Shown in pieces: positions 34,506-45,482 of a stretch of 64,000 bases of DNA (the first letter of the stretch is position 1; each line of letters starts with the position of its first letter). Both the position numbers and the translations under genes were made by a program. The notes under the pieces were generated by a model that was not told the DNA's origin, made no database searches, and saw only the letters and a list, made by a program, of their open reading frames with translations. The stretch is from NCBI GenBank assembly GCA_021234155.1, contig JAJEKV010000033.1, forward strand, positions 8,897,641-8,961,640, read 5' to 3'. This stretch comes from Isoetes taiwanensis. Its lineage: Eukaryota; Streptophyta; Lycopodiopsida; Isoetales; Isoetaceae.

Positions 34506-36250
34506 ATATATTATATTTTACCATTTTCAGCATCTAAATCTGATCATAATGATATGTTCCAGATGTTCTTTATTGTTCTAGGGTTTGTGTTATACTACAA
34601 CTAAACTTTAGATGTTTATCCCAATCTTGCATAATTGCCTGGATGATCTCATTTGCCCATTTAGCTTCATTTTTTGTTCCTTTTATTTCATTCCATTTGC
34701 TCTTTTGGTCTTCATGTATTCTCGTTATTGAATAGTACTATGTGCATAACACTGTATTCTAGGTCTACAAAATTAATGCTCCTACCGTATATGAACTCGC
34801 ATAAGGCACAAATCTTGTAGCACACAATATGCAAACCCAAAAACTGATCTAAATTGCAAAAAGTCTTAGAGATATGCAAAAATATGTTAAAATAGGTTTG
34901 AGAATAAATGATTTCTATGAAAGCAAGAAACTGATCAAATTGCAAAAAACATTGGCATAGATGTATAAAATCATGTAAAACACAAAGTAGTATTTAAACA
35001 TGAGGACGCAAATGCAGCAACTACTGCAGTAGTGGCTACCCCTACAAATGGCTTAAATGGTGACATTTTTGGCTACTCTTTTCTGTGATTGAAAGATTCA
35101 GACTGAAGCTTTAGAGAGAAGCGGCATACAATTGGAAAAAAATGACAGAGCCAAACCTCAAAGTAGATGAATTATAAAAACAAAAATCAAGAATTGAACC
35201 TGTTATGGTCATTGGGTTCCAAGTCAGCCAGATGATCAGATTAGACTTAACAAATAAATTGCAATTTTTTCTTGCAATGGATGGAATGGGACCTTGCAAA
35301 TAAGACCTTTATAATCTGTTCTAATCCACAATATAATCAAACACTCCAAGTACTTGAAGTATAGAAGTATGCTAAGTTTAAAACACAAAATACAAGGGAG
35401 GAGATAAAATAGAATAGAAAATTGTAACCTCCACGAAAATGGAAGGGACAGAGTGTTAAAATAAAAAAATGATGATAGCCACCGTCTAATTGGGCTGCGT
35501 GGTATAAAAGCTTATCCATTCTACGTCATCGTATCGTCAGCAATTCTCCTGACTATAGAGGATACAATCGGGATTGCCTGCTCAAAAAAGGACATCTGGT
35601 ACATTTATCATATGCAAAAAAAAATGTTTATTTTTAAGGCTCTTATTTATGTTATTTTAAAAACAAAATGGCCATTTTATTATATAATCATACTAAAGGT
35701 TTCTTTATTATATGGTACTAGAAAAAGTGCCCAGCATTGCTGGCTTTTCATCGGGCATAAAAATATTGAAATTGTATTAAAAGTGGCTCCAGGTTGATTA
35801 TATAAGGACAATCATTATCTTCTTGAATTATTTTGAGTTGCACATGATGATAGAGACCGACGCTGCCAGGCTTTAGTAATTATTTGTTAGGAAATGAGAA
35901 AATAAATTTTGTTATGTCTTTTTGTGAAAGTGTCATGTGAGTAGAGAAACATAATGGGTGTGCAATGGGAGAAATATAATGCGAGAAACATAATGGGTAA
36001 ACGATGTAGAAAATAAGTTCTAGGTTGCAATGCCATTCAACTAAAGCCGAAATAAGATGATAGTCTGTGCACATTTGGACCGTTTATTTCATTTTGTATT
36101 AGAACTTTCGTTGTAGCTCATTAGATCATGAGTGTTGTCTTATAAACGTTTCGACTTGATTTAACTCTACATGGTTCACTTTGCAGTATTGGGAATGGCA
36201 CCTCAAACTTAGAACTTATTTAAACTTGTACTAAGTTCTATGTTAACATA
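34506..36250. other. no recognisable gene
   Basis: AT-rich sequence with short frames only. The helicase half of the Helitron interrupted at 20,995 is not found here. A Helitron-like 3' end lies at 35,718-35,745. Confidence 0.5.
35718..35745 (-). mobile_element. Helitron-like 3' terminus
   Basis: On the minus strand a hairpin GCCAGCAATGCTGGGC is followed after 7 nt by CTAG and a T, the structure of Helitron 3' ends. The element body would extend to higher coordinates. The 5' end was not located. Confidence 0.55.
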
Positions 36251-36319
36251 ATCATGTTTGAAAAAATCATAATCCGGGGGTCCTGGAGAGAGCAACTCTT
36301 GTTCTGGGCGTATGCCCTA

Positions 36320-36760
36320 TTCTATGGATCAACTGGCCACCCAACTATTGTTACTTATAGTAGTCTCATATTTGGACTTTGTAAAGCAGACAAAGCATCT
36401 GATGCATGTAAGCTTTCGAAAAAGATACGGAAATCAGGATGTGAACCAAATATTATTACATTTAATGCGCTGATTGATGGTCTCTGCAAGGCAAATAAAG
36501 TAGATGACGCACACGGTCTCTTGGATGAACTATTAAAAGACTGGGTTTACTTCTAGCATTAACATATATAGCAGGCCATTGATGGATATTGCAAAATAAA
36601 ATCCGTGGACATGCCAGTTAAACTCTTTAAAAAAAGGAAAGGTTTTGTTCACCAAATGTCATAATCTATACCATTTTGATTAAAGGCCTTTGGAGTTCAG
36701 GACAAATTAATTCTGCAAGAAGAATGTTTGTTAAGATGAATGTTTGTTGGTAGAATGTTT
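36320..36760 (+). pseudogene. P-class PPR fragment
   Basis: About three pentatricopeptide repeats: PTIVTYSSLIFGLCKADKAS, PNIITFNALIDGLCKANKVD, then a broken DGYCKIKSVDMPVKLFKK and, in another frame, an IYTILIKGLWSSGQINSARR-like repeat. The 35-residue period with GLCK is typical of organelle RNA-binding P-class PPR (RFL-like) proteins. There are stops after 36,555 and frame changes. The fragment abuts the kinase-like relic at about 36,765. Confidence 0.75.
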
Positions 36761-36764
36761 GTTG

Positions 36765-36897
36765 ATAGCTCTGCCCCAATCAATAAGCACATAATAATAG
36801 TCACCATCTGCACCCGCACCCTTAACCCGAATGACGTGTTCAGGACTTAGATCCCCATGCTGAATTCCAGCAGAACCAGCACTTCTTAATGCAGATA
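36765..36897 (-). pseudogene. kinase-like protein, catalytic-loop part (split by Element 2)
   Basis: Minus strand: SALRSAGSAGIQHGDLSPEH, then YYYVLIDWGRAI. HGDLSPEH sits where kinases have HRDxxxxN and DWG where they have DFG; the usual metal-binding Asn is His here. When Element 2 (36,902-45,507) and one GCAT copy are removed, this piece continues in frame from the N-terminal part at 45,512-46,321 (CCYDM joined to LSALRSAG). It stops soon after DWG at a junction with the PPR fragment, so the C-lobe is truncated. Confidence 0.7.
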
Positions 36898-36901
36898 GCA
36901 T

Positions 36902-36926
36902 AACAAGGTTGCAAATTAAATGGGAG
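36902..36926 (+). repeat. Element 2 left TIR
   Basis: Starts AACAAGGTTGCAAATTAAAT and is preceded by GCAT. A short local hairpin (GGGAGTG..CACTCCC) follows at 36,922-36,941. Confidence 0.88.
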
Positions 36927-37324
36927 TGTTGCAGCACTCCCGTTTCAAAGATTCCTTTAGAAAAAGCACGGCACTTCAGAAATTGGGCTTTTTTAAGAGA
37001 GGTTCAAAGTTTCAGGAGTATCAGTTTTTTTTTTGGCCTGTTTTTGGGGCACTCTTTGGACAGGACTTTGGTTTTTTAGAGTTAAGCACATGAAAATAGC
37101 AGATTTGAGACATGAGCACGTAATTTATTAGAGGTCGATGTACAAAAAACACAAATTTAGTAAACATAATAATAATAATTTCATTACTGGTTTAGGGTTA
37201 TATCAATAATGGCCAATAATGGCAATAAATAATAGATGTCAATCAGTAGCCACAACAAAAATCCGTCAGAGATCTAAATTAAAATCTTCTTCATTCTTCT
37301 TGCTGCTCTCAGCTTGACCAGTTT

Positions 37325-38692
37325 CTATCGGTTCACCTTTCTCTGGTGACTTAGGCTTTTCTGTGTTGGTGGTCGCCAGTGTATTGTAGCTAGAGCAACT
37401 TCTTTCAGCTCTGCAAATGTAGCTTCGTCTTCCAAGGAGCTCGTAAAAGGAGGTTGTATCTCCGAAGATGTCATCTTAGCAAAATCAGAATTAGACTTTG
37501 CCCCCAACTCTTGATTCTCATCTGGTAGAGTTGGTAAGGCAGAAAGTCTCATCTTGATGAACTGTCTGACCTCCTTGTCAATGTCAGCGACTACACAATT
37601 ACGACCCTTCTTAAGTGCACAAGCAATAGTTGTACCGAGCGGAAAATCGTCAAGCACCCAATCTCACGGGCGTGAAAACATGTCGGAAGATGGTTAATAA
37701 GTTTCGTGGCTTTTAGTAGTGATTCACTATTCTTCCTTGTGCACTAGGGTCCCTGCAACCGTAACGTAAAACGACTGGAAACTCCAACACGTTTGAAAAG
37801 TTCGGCATGCATTTGTGTTGAAGTGTTCCATTTATGCGTTTTTCCGTCAAAACTCCAATAAGCCACGTGAAGATATTCAACCTTACTTAGCAGCCGCGGG
37901 CCTCCACCATGGTAATTAATATTTGTTTTGTACCTAAGGAAATTAAAAATAAAGAAGGATTTAAGTACAACCAAAAGAAACGTATTCCGGAATAGAAACT
38001 CCCAACAAGAATTTAAAAATGCTACAGTTGTAACTAACAAAGAAAACAAAGGTAAGGAAAACAAAAGGACTTGTGTATTCCAGAATAAGTGCTTACCAAA
38101 CCAGATTTTCATAACCAGCTTGGGCAGGCGAACCGAAGTGATTCTTGAAGCTGGCTTCCACAAGACCGGATTGCATGCTTGAGTGAAATACTACCAGCCT
38201 CCAATGTTTTGCCGTCGTAATCTGCTTTATGCCGTCGACGAAAGCGTTAAACTCAGAGTTTTTAAATGGCTGGTCGTCGTAGCGGCTGTCTTTCAGCTTA
38301 AACCCATATGGAAGGTCAGCTACTACCAAGGTAAAATCTTGGGGCTTTATTGATTCGGTTAATTTGGTGCAATCACCGTGTACAATAGAGAAGAGGTTAT
38401 TTTGATCGAACATTGTGAACCTTTCGTAGTCGGAGGGCTCGGGAATCGAGAACACGCTGTCGCGCCGTCCTCTCTCTTCGTCTTTGTCCCTTACCAAGTG
38501 CATGAAGCCCTCCGGCAGGTCTTTGTTTTTCTTTTTGCTCTGCAAAAAAGAGCGTCTTAGTAACAAGAAAAACAACAATATAAAAAACAAATCAACATAC
38601 CCAGCCTTCAAAATTTGGCGCATATTGCACAATCCTTTCGTCTGAGGTTGCGATAGGATAAAGTTCCTTGCACCTTTCCCAGCTGTCAACAT
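37325..38692 (-). pseudogene. beta-class DNA amino-methyltransferase domain (Element 2 cargo)
   Basis: Probable N4-cytosine or N6-adenine methyltransferase, transferring methyl from SAM. Exons in order: 38,545-38,095 with LFSIVHGDCTKL and motif IV TLVVADLPYGFKL (DLPY for the usual DPPY) and a C-terminal ENLVW. Next, at about 37,935-37,744, is GGGPRLLSKVEYLHVAYWSF. Next is SLLKATKLINHLPTCF. The last exon (37,657-37,325) has motif I VLDDFPLGTTIACAL and NCVVADIDKEV (motif II). Motif IV before motif I is the beta-class order, known mostly from prokaryotes and phages. Motif I has lost the GxG spacing seen in the relic at 14 kb (DAFSRTGTT), and the exon with stop QGP* needs a splice, so activity of this copy is doubtful. 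The acidic tail ends at 37,325. Confidence 0.8.
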
Positions 38693-40805
38693 TTAATTGC
38701 TCCATTAAGCAGGTTTGACATGTGATGACATTTTTCTGGCTGTAAGACCACACAAATATTAGAAGGAAGAAAACTAATAACAAAAGCAACAAAAAAGATC
38801 TACTAAAAAAACTGAAAGCCGAAGTGTATTCCGGAATACACTTTGGCTTTTGGTGTGAGCCAAAGTGTATTCCGGAATACACTTTGGCTCCTGATATTGC
38901 CAAAGTGTATTCGGAATACACTTTGGCTTTCGTGTGGGAGCCTAAGTGTATTCTGGAATACACCTTGTCTCCCACGTGAGGGCCAAAGTGTATTCCAGAA
39001 TACACTTTGGCTCACCGAAAAGCCAAAGTCTATTCGGAATACACTTTGTATGTCGTGCAAGCCGGTTTTTTCAAACTACACTTGTCCCTACCAAACAAGA
39101 ACCCAAAGTGGCATTCTTACTTGTGGAGCTCCTTGGACATTTCTTCGAGAGTAAATTCTTTATCGACAACCTTTTGCAGTAGCCTTGCTAATATATCCAT
39201 ATCTGTGAAGCCCTGCATTTCTCGCCACACAGTGATTGTCATTTCCTTTTTGGGGACGTCGGATCCTTTTTTCTTTTCGGAGACCTTGCCTTTGCTTTTC
39301 AAATCACCACGCTCGAACATGGTGAATATTTCGTTTTGGAGGTCCCAAATCTGGAGAGAAGAAAGCGATATCAGTGGGAGGGCTGCGGGGGGTATTCGAA
39401 TACAAAAACAACTTACTCGCCATCTCGAAGGCTATTTTGGAACCGGTTTGTCGTGTGGTATTAGAGACTGCCGTTTGTTAGCCTCGTCGTATTTGAGGCA
39501 GCACTCCACAGCACACGCTTCCTTTAGTTCCAATGAGTATTGTGGCTTCTTCAAATCATCTCCATATTTTTCTTTAAATATCATATATTCCATGTGCATG
39601 AACCTGATTTTGTCTACAAAGCTCATTTTCAGCTTATATTCGTTGTCAGCATTGTGTGTGTTGGCAACGATTTTGGCTTCCTCGTCTGTCAGGGCCCACG
39701 AGAAAAAAGCCGCGAGCCACGGATAGATATCTTGGGTTGTTTTTTCTTTTTGCCTAAGCTGTCTCCTTGCTTTGAAACTGTGGTTTCCGCAAGGACATAG
39801 TGCATGTAAGTGTAATGCGCATTTTCTCTGTCGTAGTCCTTGGGGTCCATGCACTGTGTTCTGTCAACAAGAACAACAATTGGAGCAACATGGGCATTGG
39901 GGTTGCTCCTTATTCTGTCCTTCAAATTTCTTAAATGGTCAGCATAGATTTTTCGAACTTGAAGGGGCTCACCGGACTTCATTCTTCGGTGGCAACCTCA
40001 TTGAGGTTCTTGGCAAAGTATATTACCCTTGAACATACTTGTTAAGATTTATTTGTTCCATCCTCTCTGAGGTCTTATCCACCTTTTTTTCTTTAATGGC
40101 CACCCCAGGAGCCTTGCCCTTTCCCTTCTTCGTTTTTGGTTGTTCCTCAGCGATTTCAGCAACAACAAGCTCCTGTACCTTCCGCTTCTTTGGTTCTTTA
40201 GCAGCTATCGTTTGCCTTGGCCTGCTAAGTTTTTTTGGCTGCGCAAGGGGTTCTTCCTCGTCTTGTTCCTCGGAACCTCTATCTGATGACCTCCCTGAAG
40301 AACTAGCAGAAGGTGGTGATTGTGACCTTTCTCCATCTGATTGCTCGGACTCACTGATAGGAAAGTCCTCGCTTGTGCTGGAACAAACCTGCCTAATTAA
40401 TGAACACAGGCTTCGTTTTAGCCGGTAGTGTGAAAAGAATTTTGTCTGATCTTTGGTGGTTGCACATTGACAATTTTAAAGAATGCGATGTCCACAATAA
40501 TAAAGCCTTGGGAGGTCTTGAAGGAAAGCCTCCCCACCTGACCTCCTTGTCCGGCAACATCAGAGACATCTTTTATTGTCCCAAGGTTGACAAACTCGGA
40601 GTCGGCGTACCTTTTGTTGCCAGCAATTTTACAGACGTACAGGAACGTCAGTGTGCTGTATTTTCCATCTGCACCCCTGGTCACGAACCACTGCGTTTGA
40701 AAATTCTCGTAAATAGCGGGCTCGTCTGTGTCAGCGGTGTGCTTCTGAGGGTGTGGACGCTTAGGCTTGTGAGATTTCTTTGACGCCCTCTTGCTTCCTT
40801 CTTCC
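38590..40805 (-). pseudogene. N-terminal region of the Element 2 methyltransferase gene
   Basis: Minus-strand exons upstream of the catalytic part. At about 40,805-40,415, after a TTTCAG acceptor, is a basic start, FQTQWFVTRGADGKYSTLTF, and a globular part with GTIKDVSDVAGQGGQVGRLS. At 40,386-40,030 lies a Ser/Glu-rich then Lys/Arg-rich disordered stretch (KEPKKRKVQELV, nuclear-signal-like). At 39,982-39,432, HLRNLKDRIRSNPNAHVAPI then WALTDEEAKIVANT and KIRFMHMEYMIFKEKYGDDL, with a frameshift near 39,720. At 39,345-39,117, EMQGFTDMDILARLLQKVVD. At 38,745-38,592, NVITCQTCLMEQLNVDSWER. No named domain recognised. The globular blocks may recognise DNA or chromatin. Some breaks may be introns. 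Confidence 0.55.
38818..39050. repeat. palindrome array A: six units, ~41-bp period
   Basis: Six near-perfect palindromes with core GTGTATTCCGGAATACAC and GCCAAA...TTTGGC arms start at 38,818, 38,859, 38,899, 38,940, 38,982 and 39,022. Each unit is 29-30 bp, with spacers of 11-12 bp. The starts are 40-42 bp apart. It lies in the presumed intron between the exons ending at 39,117 and starting at 38,745 of the methyltransferase gene. Confidence 0.95.
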
Positions 40806-41061
40806 CTGCCACTGAAACGTTGAAAACTACCTTGTTAAGACAGAAATTCAAACGAAAGTTGTATTCCAGAATAACATTTACTAAACTTGTGCCCTGAAGG
40901 CCGGGAAAAGACAGGAAAACAAGCTAAAATATTGTCACTCTAAGTCATGTTTTTGTGCCTTAATTGGACTCGCAAGTGTTTTTTTAACCTAAAAAATGGT
41001 ATGTTGCAGCTAAAAAGTGTGTCATCTTAGTGCAAAAAAGCAAGCGTTCTAAAAATTACAA

Positions 41062-41296
41062 GCAAAATGTATTCTGGAATACACTTTGCTCACTGGCCAA
41101 GTGCAAGGTGTATTCCGGAATACACTTTGCCCTTCGCCAGTGAGCAAAGTGTATTCCGGAATACACTTTGCTCTTCGACCGAAGGGCAAAGTGTATTCCG
41201 GAATACACCATGCACTTGGCCAGTGAGCAAAGTGTATTCCAGAATACACTTTGCTCTTCGTCAGATGGGCAAAGTGTACTCTGGAATACACTTTGG
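41062..41296. promoter_or_regulatory. palindrome array B: six units between the divergent genes
   Basis: Six 28-bp palindromes with the core GTGTATTCCGGAATACAC and outer GCAAA...TTTGC start at 41,062, 41,103, 41,144, 41,186, 41,227 and 41,269, so 41 or 42 bp apart, close to four turns of B-DNA. Spacers are 13-14 bp. Spacer 1 (TCACTGGCCAAGT) is the exact reverse complement of spacer 4, so the array also forms a larger inverted repeat. It lies between the 5' parts of the methyltransferase gene (minus) and the transposase gene (plus). The regulatory role is inferred from place and form. Single decayed copies lie at 37,984, 38,080, 40,860, 41,555 and 41,610. Confidence 0.75.
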
Positions 41297-41689
41297 CCTA
41301 CAGAAGCAAATCAGAAAACAAAAGAAAGACGTACTATGTACTTTACATGCTTACCTGTCCATTTTTTTCGCTATGTGAATCGGAATACAGCAAATGTATA
41401 TTGATCGGAAGGCGCTCGGGCTGGCGACTAAATCTCTGAAAGCGGAATACGCAACTGAGGCGCTCGAATTTTTCTTTTTAAAGGTAGGCAACTGTCAGTT
41501 GTGTTTTTCTATGTGATGCGGAATACGTCTTGTCCAAACACTCTGGATAAGTGTATTCTGGAATAGCATTCTTGCACACACAGCAAATGCTGCACACAAA
41601 ATATTATTCCAGAATAGCATTTGAATTCTCGAATATCATTAGTCCAATCAACTTGTGAGTTAGTAACAAGCCCACAATTTTTTGCAGTT

Positions 41690-44600
41690 GTTTGACATGG
41701 TTAACCGCTTCGTGAACAAACTTCCACCACCATTTGTTTGCCCAAGTACCTCTACTTCAGATGGAACACAAGACGGAGATGCTTCTTCAACACCTACCTC
41801 GACAAGGTCTTTGTTGCTTCTCGAAGACACTCCGAGTCCAGTAACTAGTAGACTGCCACCACCTTTCCAACCCTCTCTAAGTCCAGTAGGAAACCGGCTG
41901 CCACCACCTTTCCAACCCTCACCTGTTGCACATAGCAATCTTCCACCCCCATTTGTACCCTCCCCCGACACTACAATGGCTCGACCTCAGCAAATTTTTC
42001 GAAACAGACTACCTCCGCCGTTTGTTGTTTCTCCATCTTCACTTACACATGCCAAGAATATAGCACGTTCTGAAGACTGCGAGATTCTCCATCGTTTCTC
42101 CCACCACGATTTCACTACAAATGAAGACGACCCTGCAGCATCTACTCCTCTTCACACAAACGTGGTGACACATGGGTTTGCAGAATTTCATCCGCTATAA
42201 GAGATATGTTTGATCGAACTCCCACTGAAGACGCTACAACAACTTTTATTTGGCACATCATATCTTTGGCCCATCTCCTTCATTCAACACTGCACCTCCG
42301 CCTTATCCGGGTACAACTTCACGTGGTTTGTTCTCCTCTACAAGCACACCACTAAGAGCAGAGGAGGTCACCCCCAGAGTAGAACTCTCTTCAGAAGATG
42401 AAGACACCAACGAAGTGCAACGAGATTACACGTTCTCTAGCGGTCCACCAAGAAATTCAAGGTGGATTATAATTTGAGAGCATACTCCTCGTAAGAAGAA
42501 GAAAAACGATGGACGAGCATAAAATGAGAAGACTTTTAAGAAGTAAATGCTGCTCATTGGGTTGTATCAACAAATTTAACATGTCTAAATTACGAGCAAT
42601 TAGAGACAACTACAGTTCAATGACATTGGCTGACCAGAATGCCTACTTGGCCTATCATGTAAGGCCAGACCGCAACACCTTCTTGCACTACATTAACCGT
42701 CAAGAAGTTTGCCAGAAATGCTTTATGGTTGTCCACCGTTTAGGGTCCACCAGAATGTCTAGAATACACAAAAGACTGGACAAAAATCCAGCAATTGATG
42801 ATCATTGTGGACCAAGAAGAGTTGTAACCATGCATGCCCTTGCTGCTGTGTCATGGATGGAGAAATATTTTAGAGAAACATGTGAGAAGCTGCCTAATAG
42901 CAACATGTATCATTTAACTGATAACATCACCAAAAAAGATATTTTTAATGAGTACAAAGAGACTTGCACTCAGCTTCAGCACATCTCTTACTCACACTTC
43001 ACCAGACTGTGGAAAAGTGAATTCGGTTTAGTGAAAATTCCGAGGAGACACAGAATGTCTGTTTGCTCAAGGTGTGCAGAATTAAAAAGTCAAAGAGAAA
43101 CTGCAAAGGGGTAAAAGAATGCTAGGGTGTCTAAAAAAAATGCCCTTACATTACGTATAATGTAGGACAATGTAGGCACCTATTATTGTTTTTTTTTTTT
43201 AATTAAAGTTGGTTGGGGTATGGAATTATTGGGATTAGCCACGTCACACATTCGAAATTATGGGAGGCAGTGGTTATGTATTTGAAGTGTGATACATCTC
43301 TTACTCTACATTTGGCCAAATGTAGGACACCCTAGCATTCTTTTACCCAAAGACAGAGGTCGAAAGAAGTAAGCTCATGTTCTTCAATCTCTCACTTGTT
43401 TTAAAAAAAATGCTTTGACCTTATTTCTTCTACAGATATTGTGCAACAGAACCTTGCCAGACATCGTGAACAACAAGCAGCAGAGAGAAGAAAGCTTGCC
43501 AAACACAGAAAAAAAGCTCTTGAGCGCCCTTTGCGCAATATATGTCTGTTGTGATTGATGGAATGGACCAAAAAAAAACTACTCTACCACATTTCTTGAA
43601 CATTCCTAAAGATGTGCCAGAGGAATGTTTTGTTAAGGTCCACCTTGTAGGAGCTATGGTCTTCAAAGGAAGTCTAAAGTGCAAAGTATTTTTGACGTAT
43701 CCAAACTTGCATGGTGACCCGAACCTCACAATTACAATTCTTAACAAGGTCCTGTGCGAGCAAGAGCAATTACCACCAGTGCTTTATCTACAACTTGACA
43801 ATACTACAAGAGAGAACAAGAATCAAACACTATTTGCGTACTGTGCCATGTTAGTGGAGCTAGGGATCTTTAGAAAAGTGAAGCTTCGGTTTCTTACTTG
43901 TAGGCCACACTCATGATCGATTGACCAAATGTTCAAAGAGATTTTTAGGTGCGCCTTAGAAGGAAGAAGGCTTTTCGTCTTCCTTCTTTAGTTCGAATTA
44001 TTGAAGATTCTTACACTCCAACTCCGATTGGTCGATCTTCTTAAAGAGATCGCTGATTTCGAGAGTTTGTTTTCTCTCAACGTTCAAACAGAGAACAAGT
44101 CGTGAACAAGTTGAATAATCTCACCTTTCAACATCATATCAAGTTCTACTTGAAGGATGGCCAAAGCTTCTTACAAGGGAAGAAGTATACCACAACTAAG
44201 GACTGGAGTCCACCAGAGGGATTACGCTTCCTTAAATATATTCCAGACACTTTCTTCATAGAACGTCTTTGAGCAACTTCCTCTTAAAAATCCTAAGGAG
44301 TCCAAACAGAAGAAAAGTACCCCAGAGTCATCCTTAAAAGCCATTGAAAATGGAATTTCCTCAGCTTTAAGTACTTCTTAGAAGAAGAAGGGGTGTGGTG
44401 GAGTAATTTCTTTCTCGAACAGAAAAATTGTTGTACAAAATGTAGCTCTAAGACAGTTGCAAGAACCATTTCAATGGCCTAAGACCTTCCATCAACCCCA
44501 AAGACCAAGCGGGTCCAAGCAAAGGCTACATTTGCAACCGTAGTAGAAGACGAGGAGGACTGAAGTCATGTACCTCCCGGACCAAGACGCAGGAATGAGC

Positions 44601-45140
44601 CTCAAGGTAATATCACGAAATTACCAAAGGTATGCTAATTGCTCTTCCGGATCGAGGAGGATGACAAAGGTCGATCGCTCGGATAGCAAAAGTACTTGAC
44701 ACAGTCAAGGAGGAAGGCTTAGTCACTAAACTCAAGATTCATTGGCTTGCAACACTTTCGAGAAAATGCTTTTGAAGGTAGATATGAGTTAGAAATGAGA
44801 AGCCAAGGAAAAAGGGAGAAAGTCCAAGAAGGTGGGTTGTAGGGACGAAGCTGAACCTTAATGACGTGACTATATTGTGCTATGATTTTAAATTGAAATC
44901 GACAATCGCGTCACTTTAAGACTATCAATTTGCTTAAAAAGCTTGTAATTCTTAAGAAGATGATGAAGAAGGTGGTGACAATGCTTCACCGTCTGTTGAT
45001 AGTGATGAGGAAGATAACTCAAGCACTTCCTCGAAAGTGATTGAAAGAAGTGAAGGTGATGACGATGGCATAAATGAAGATGAAGACGCCCGGATCCCTC
45101 TCTCATCACTCCTCACACTTTTGCACATAAGCGAGTCTTA
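41690..45140 (+). pseudogene. Element 2 DDE-like transposase, decayed and MITE-interrupted
   Basis: The N-terminal exon (41,697-42,200) has six LPPPF[V/Q] units in a Ser/Pro-rich chain. An acidic stretch (SSEDEDTNEVQ) follows near 42,400. The next frame (42,509-43,108) has zinc-type Cys pairs (SKCCSLGCINKF, RQEVCQKCF, SVCSRCAEL). It is interrupted by a 240-bp MITE at 43,109. An intron then ends at TTCTACAG (about 43,432). The core reads VIDGMDQKKTTLPH (first Asp), LYLQLDNTTRENKNQTLFAY (second Asp) and, across a shift at about 43,905, a broken HTHDxIDQMF-like motif. The C-terminal part, in broken frames, has DWSPPEGLRFLKYIPDTFF and an acidic DEEDNSSTSS end. Related IDGMDQ...LDN proteins occur in many eukaryotes. 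Several frameshifts make it dead. Confidence 0.8.
43109..43348. mobile_element. MITE inside the Element 2 transposase
   Basis: A 240-bp element with TIRs beginning GGGTAAAAGAATGCTAGGGT and the exact mirror ending CATTCTTTTACCC, flanked by AAAG (43,105-43,108 and 43,349-43,352). Removing it restores the transposase frame (RETAK joined to TEVERS). TIR start and TSD length match Element 1 and the 13,157 MITE, so the machinery of an Element 1-type transposon probably mobilised it. Confidence 0.92.
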
Positions 45141-45482
45141 GAAAAGATCAGTAAATTTTGCATGTAAATATGAAGATTCTATCTTCAAATTTTGAGAATA
45201 CTACAGTTTCAGTTACAAACTTACTTCAATTTTTTGTTAAATATTTTATCCTCTGAAATTAGAGTTTCTCTCTTAAAACATACTTTAAGAACATTCTATT
45301 TGCTAAGAAAAGTGACACTTTAAAAAAGTCAATTCTTTCGTTGCAAAAAAAAATTAGTCATTTTGGGGGGGTCAAAATAGAATTTCATGCACCTTTTTTT
45401 TTTAACCTCGTTTTACCCCCTTTTTGTAAAAAAAAAGGGAATCTTTGAGGAATATTCCTTTCGCTCTCGTTTCAATGATTTG

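Noticed and set aside
40039-40783. Plus-strand frames of 127-129 residues in the methyltransferase region
   Set aside because: They are the complement of the minus-strand Ser/Glu- and Lys-rich exons, whose splice sites and order fit the gene better.
38818-41296. CRISPR-like array (palindromic repeats with short spacers)
   Set aside because: Units are full palindromes of 28-30 bp with only 11-14-bp spacers, some of which are complementary to each other. The context is a plant transposon without cas genes.
38803-41404. Long open frames with repeated VYSGIHF/SVFRNTLW-type peptides on both strands
   Set aside because: These are translations of the palindromic arrays; the same peptides arise in several frames and on both strands.
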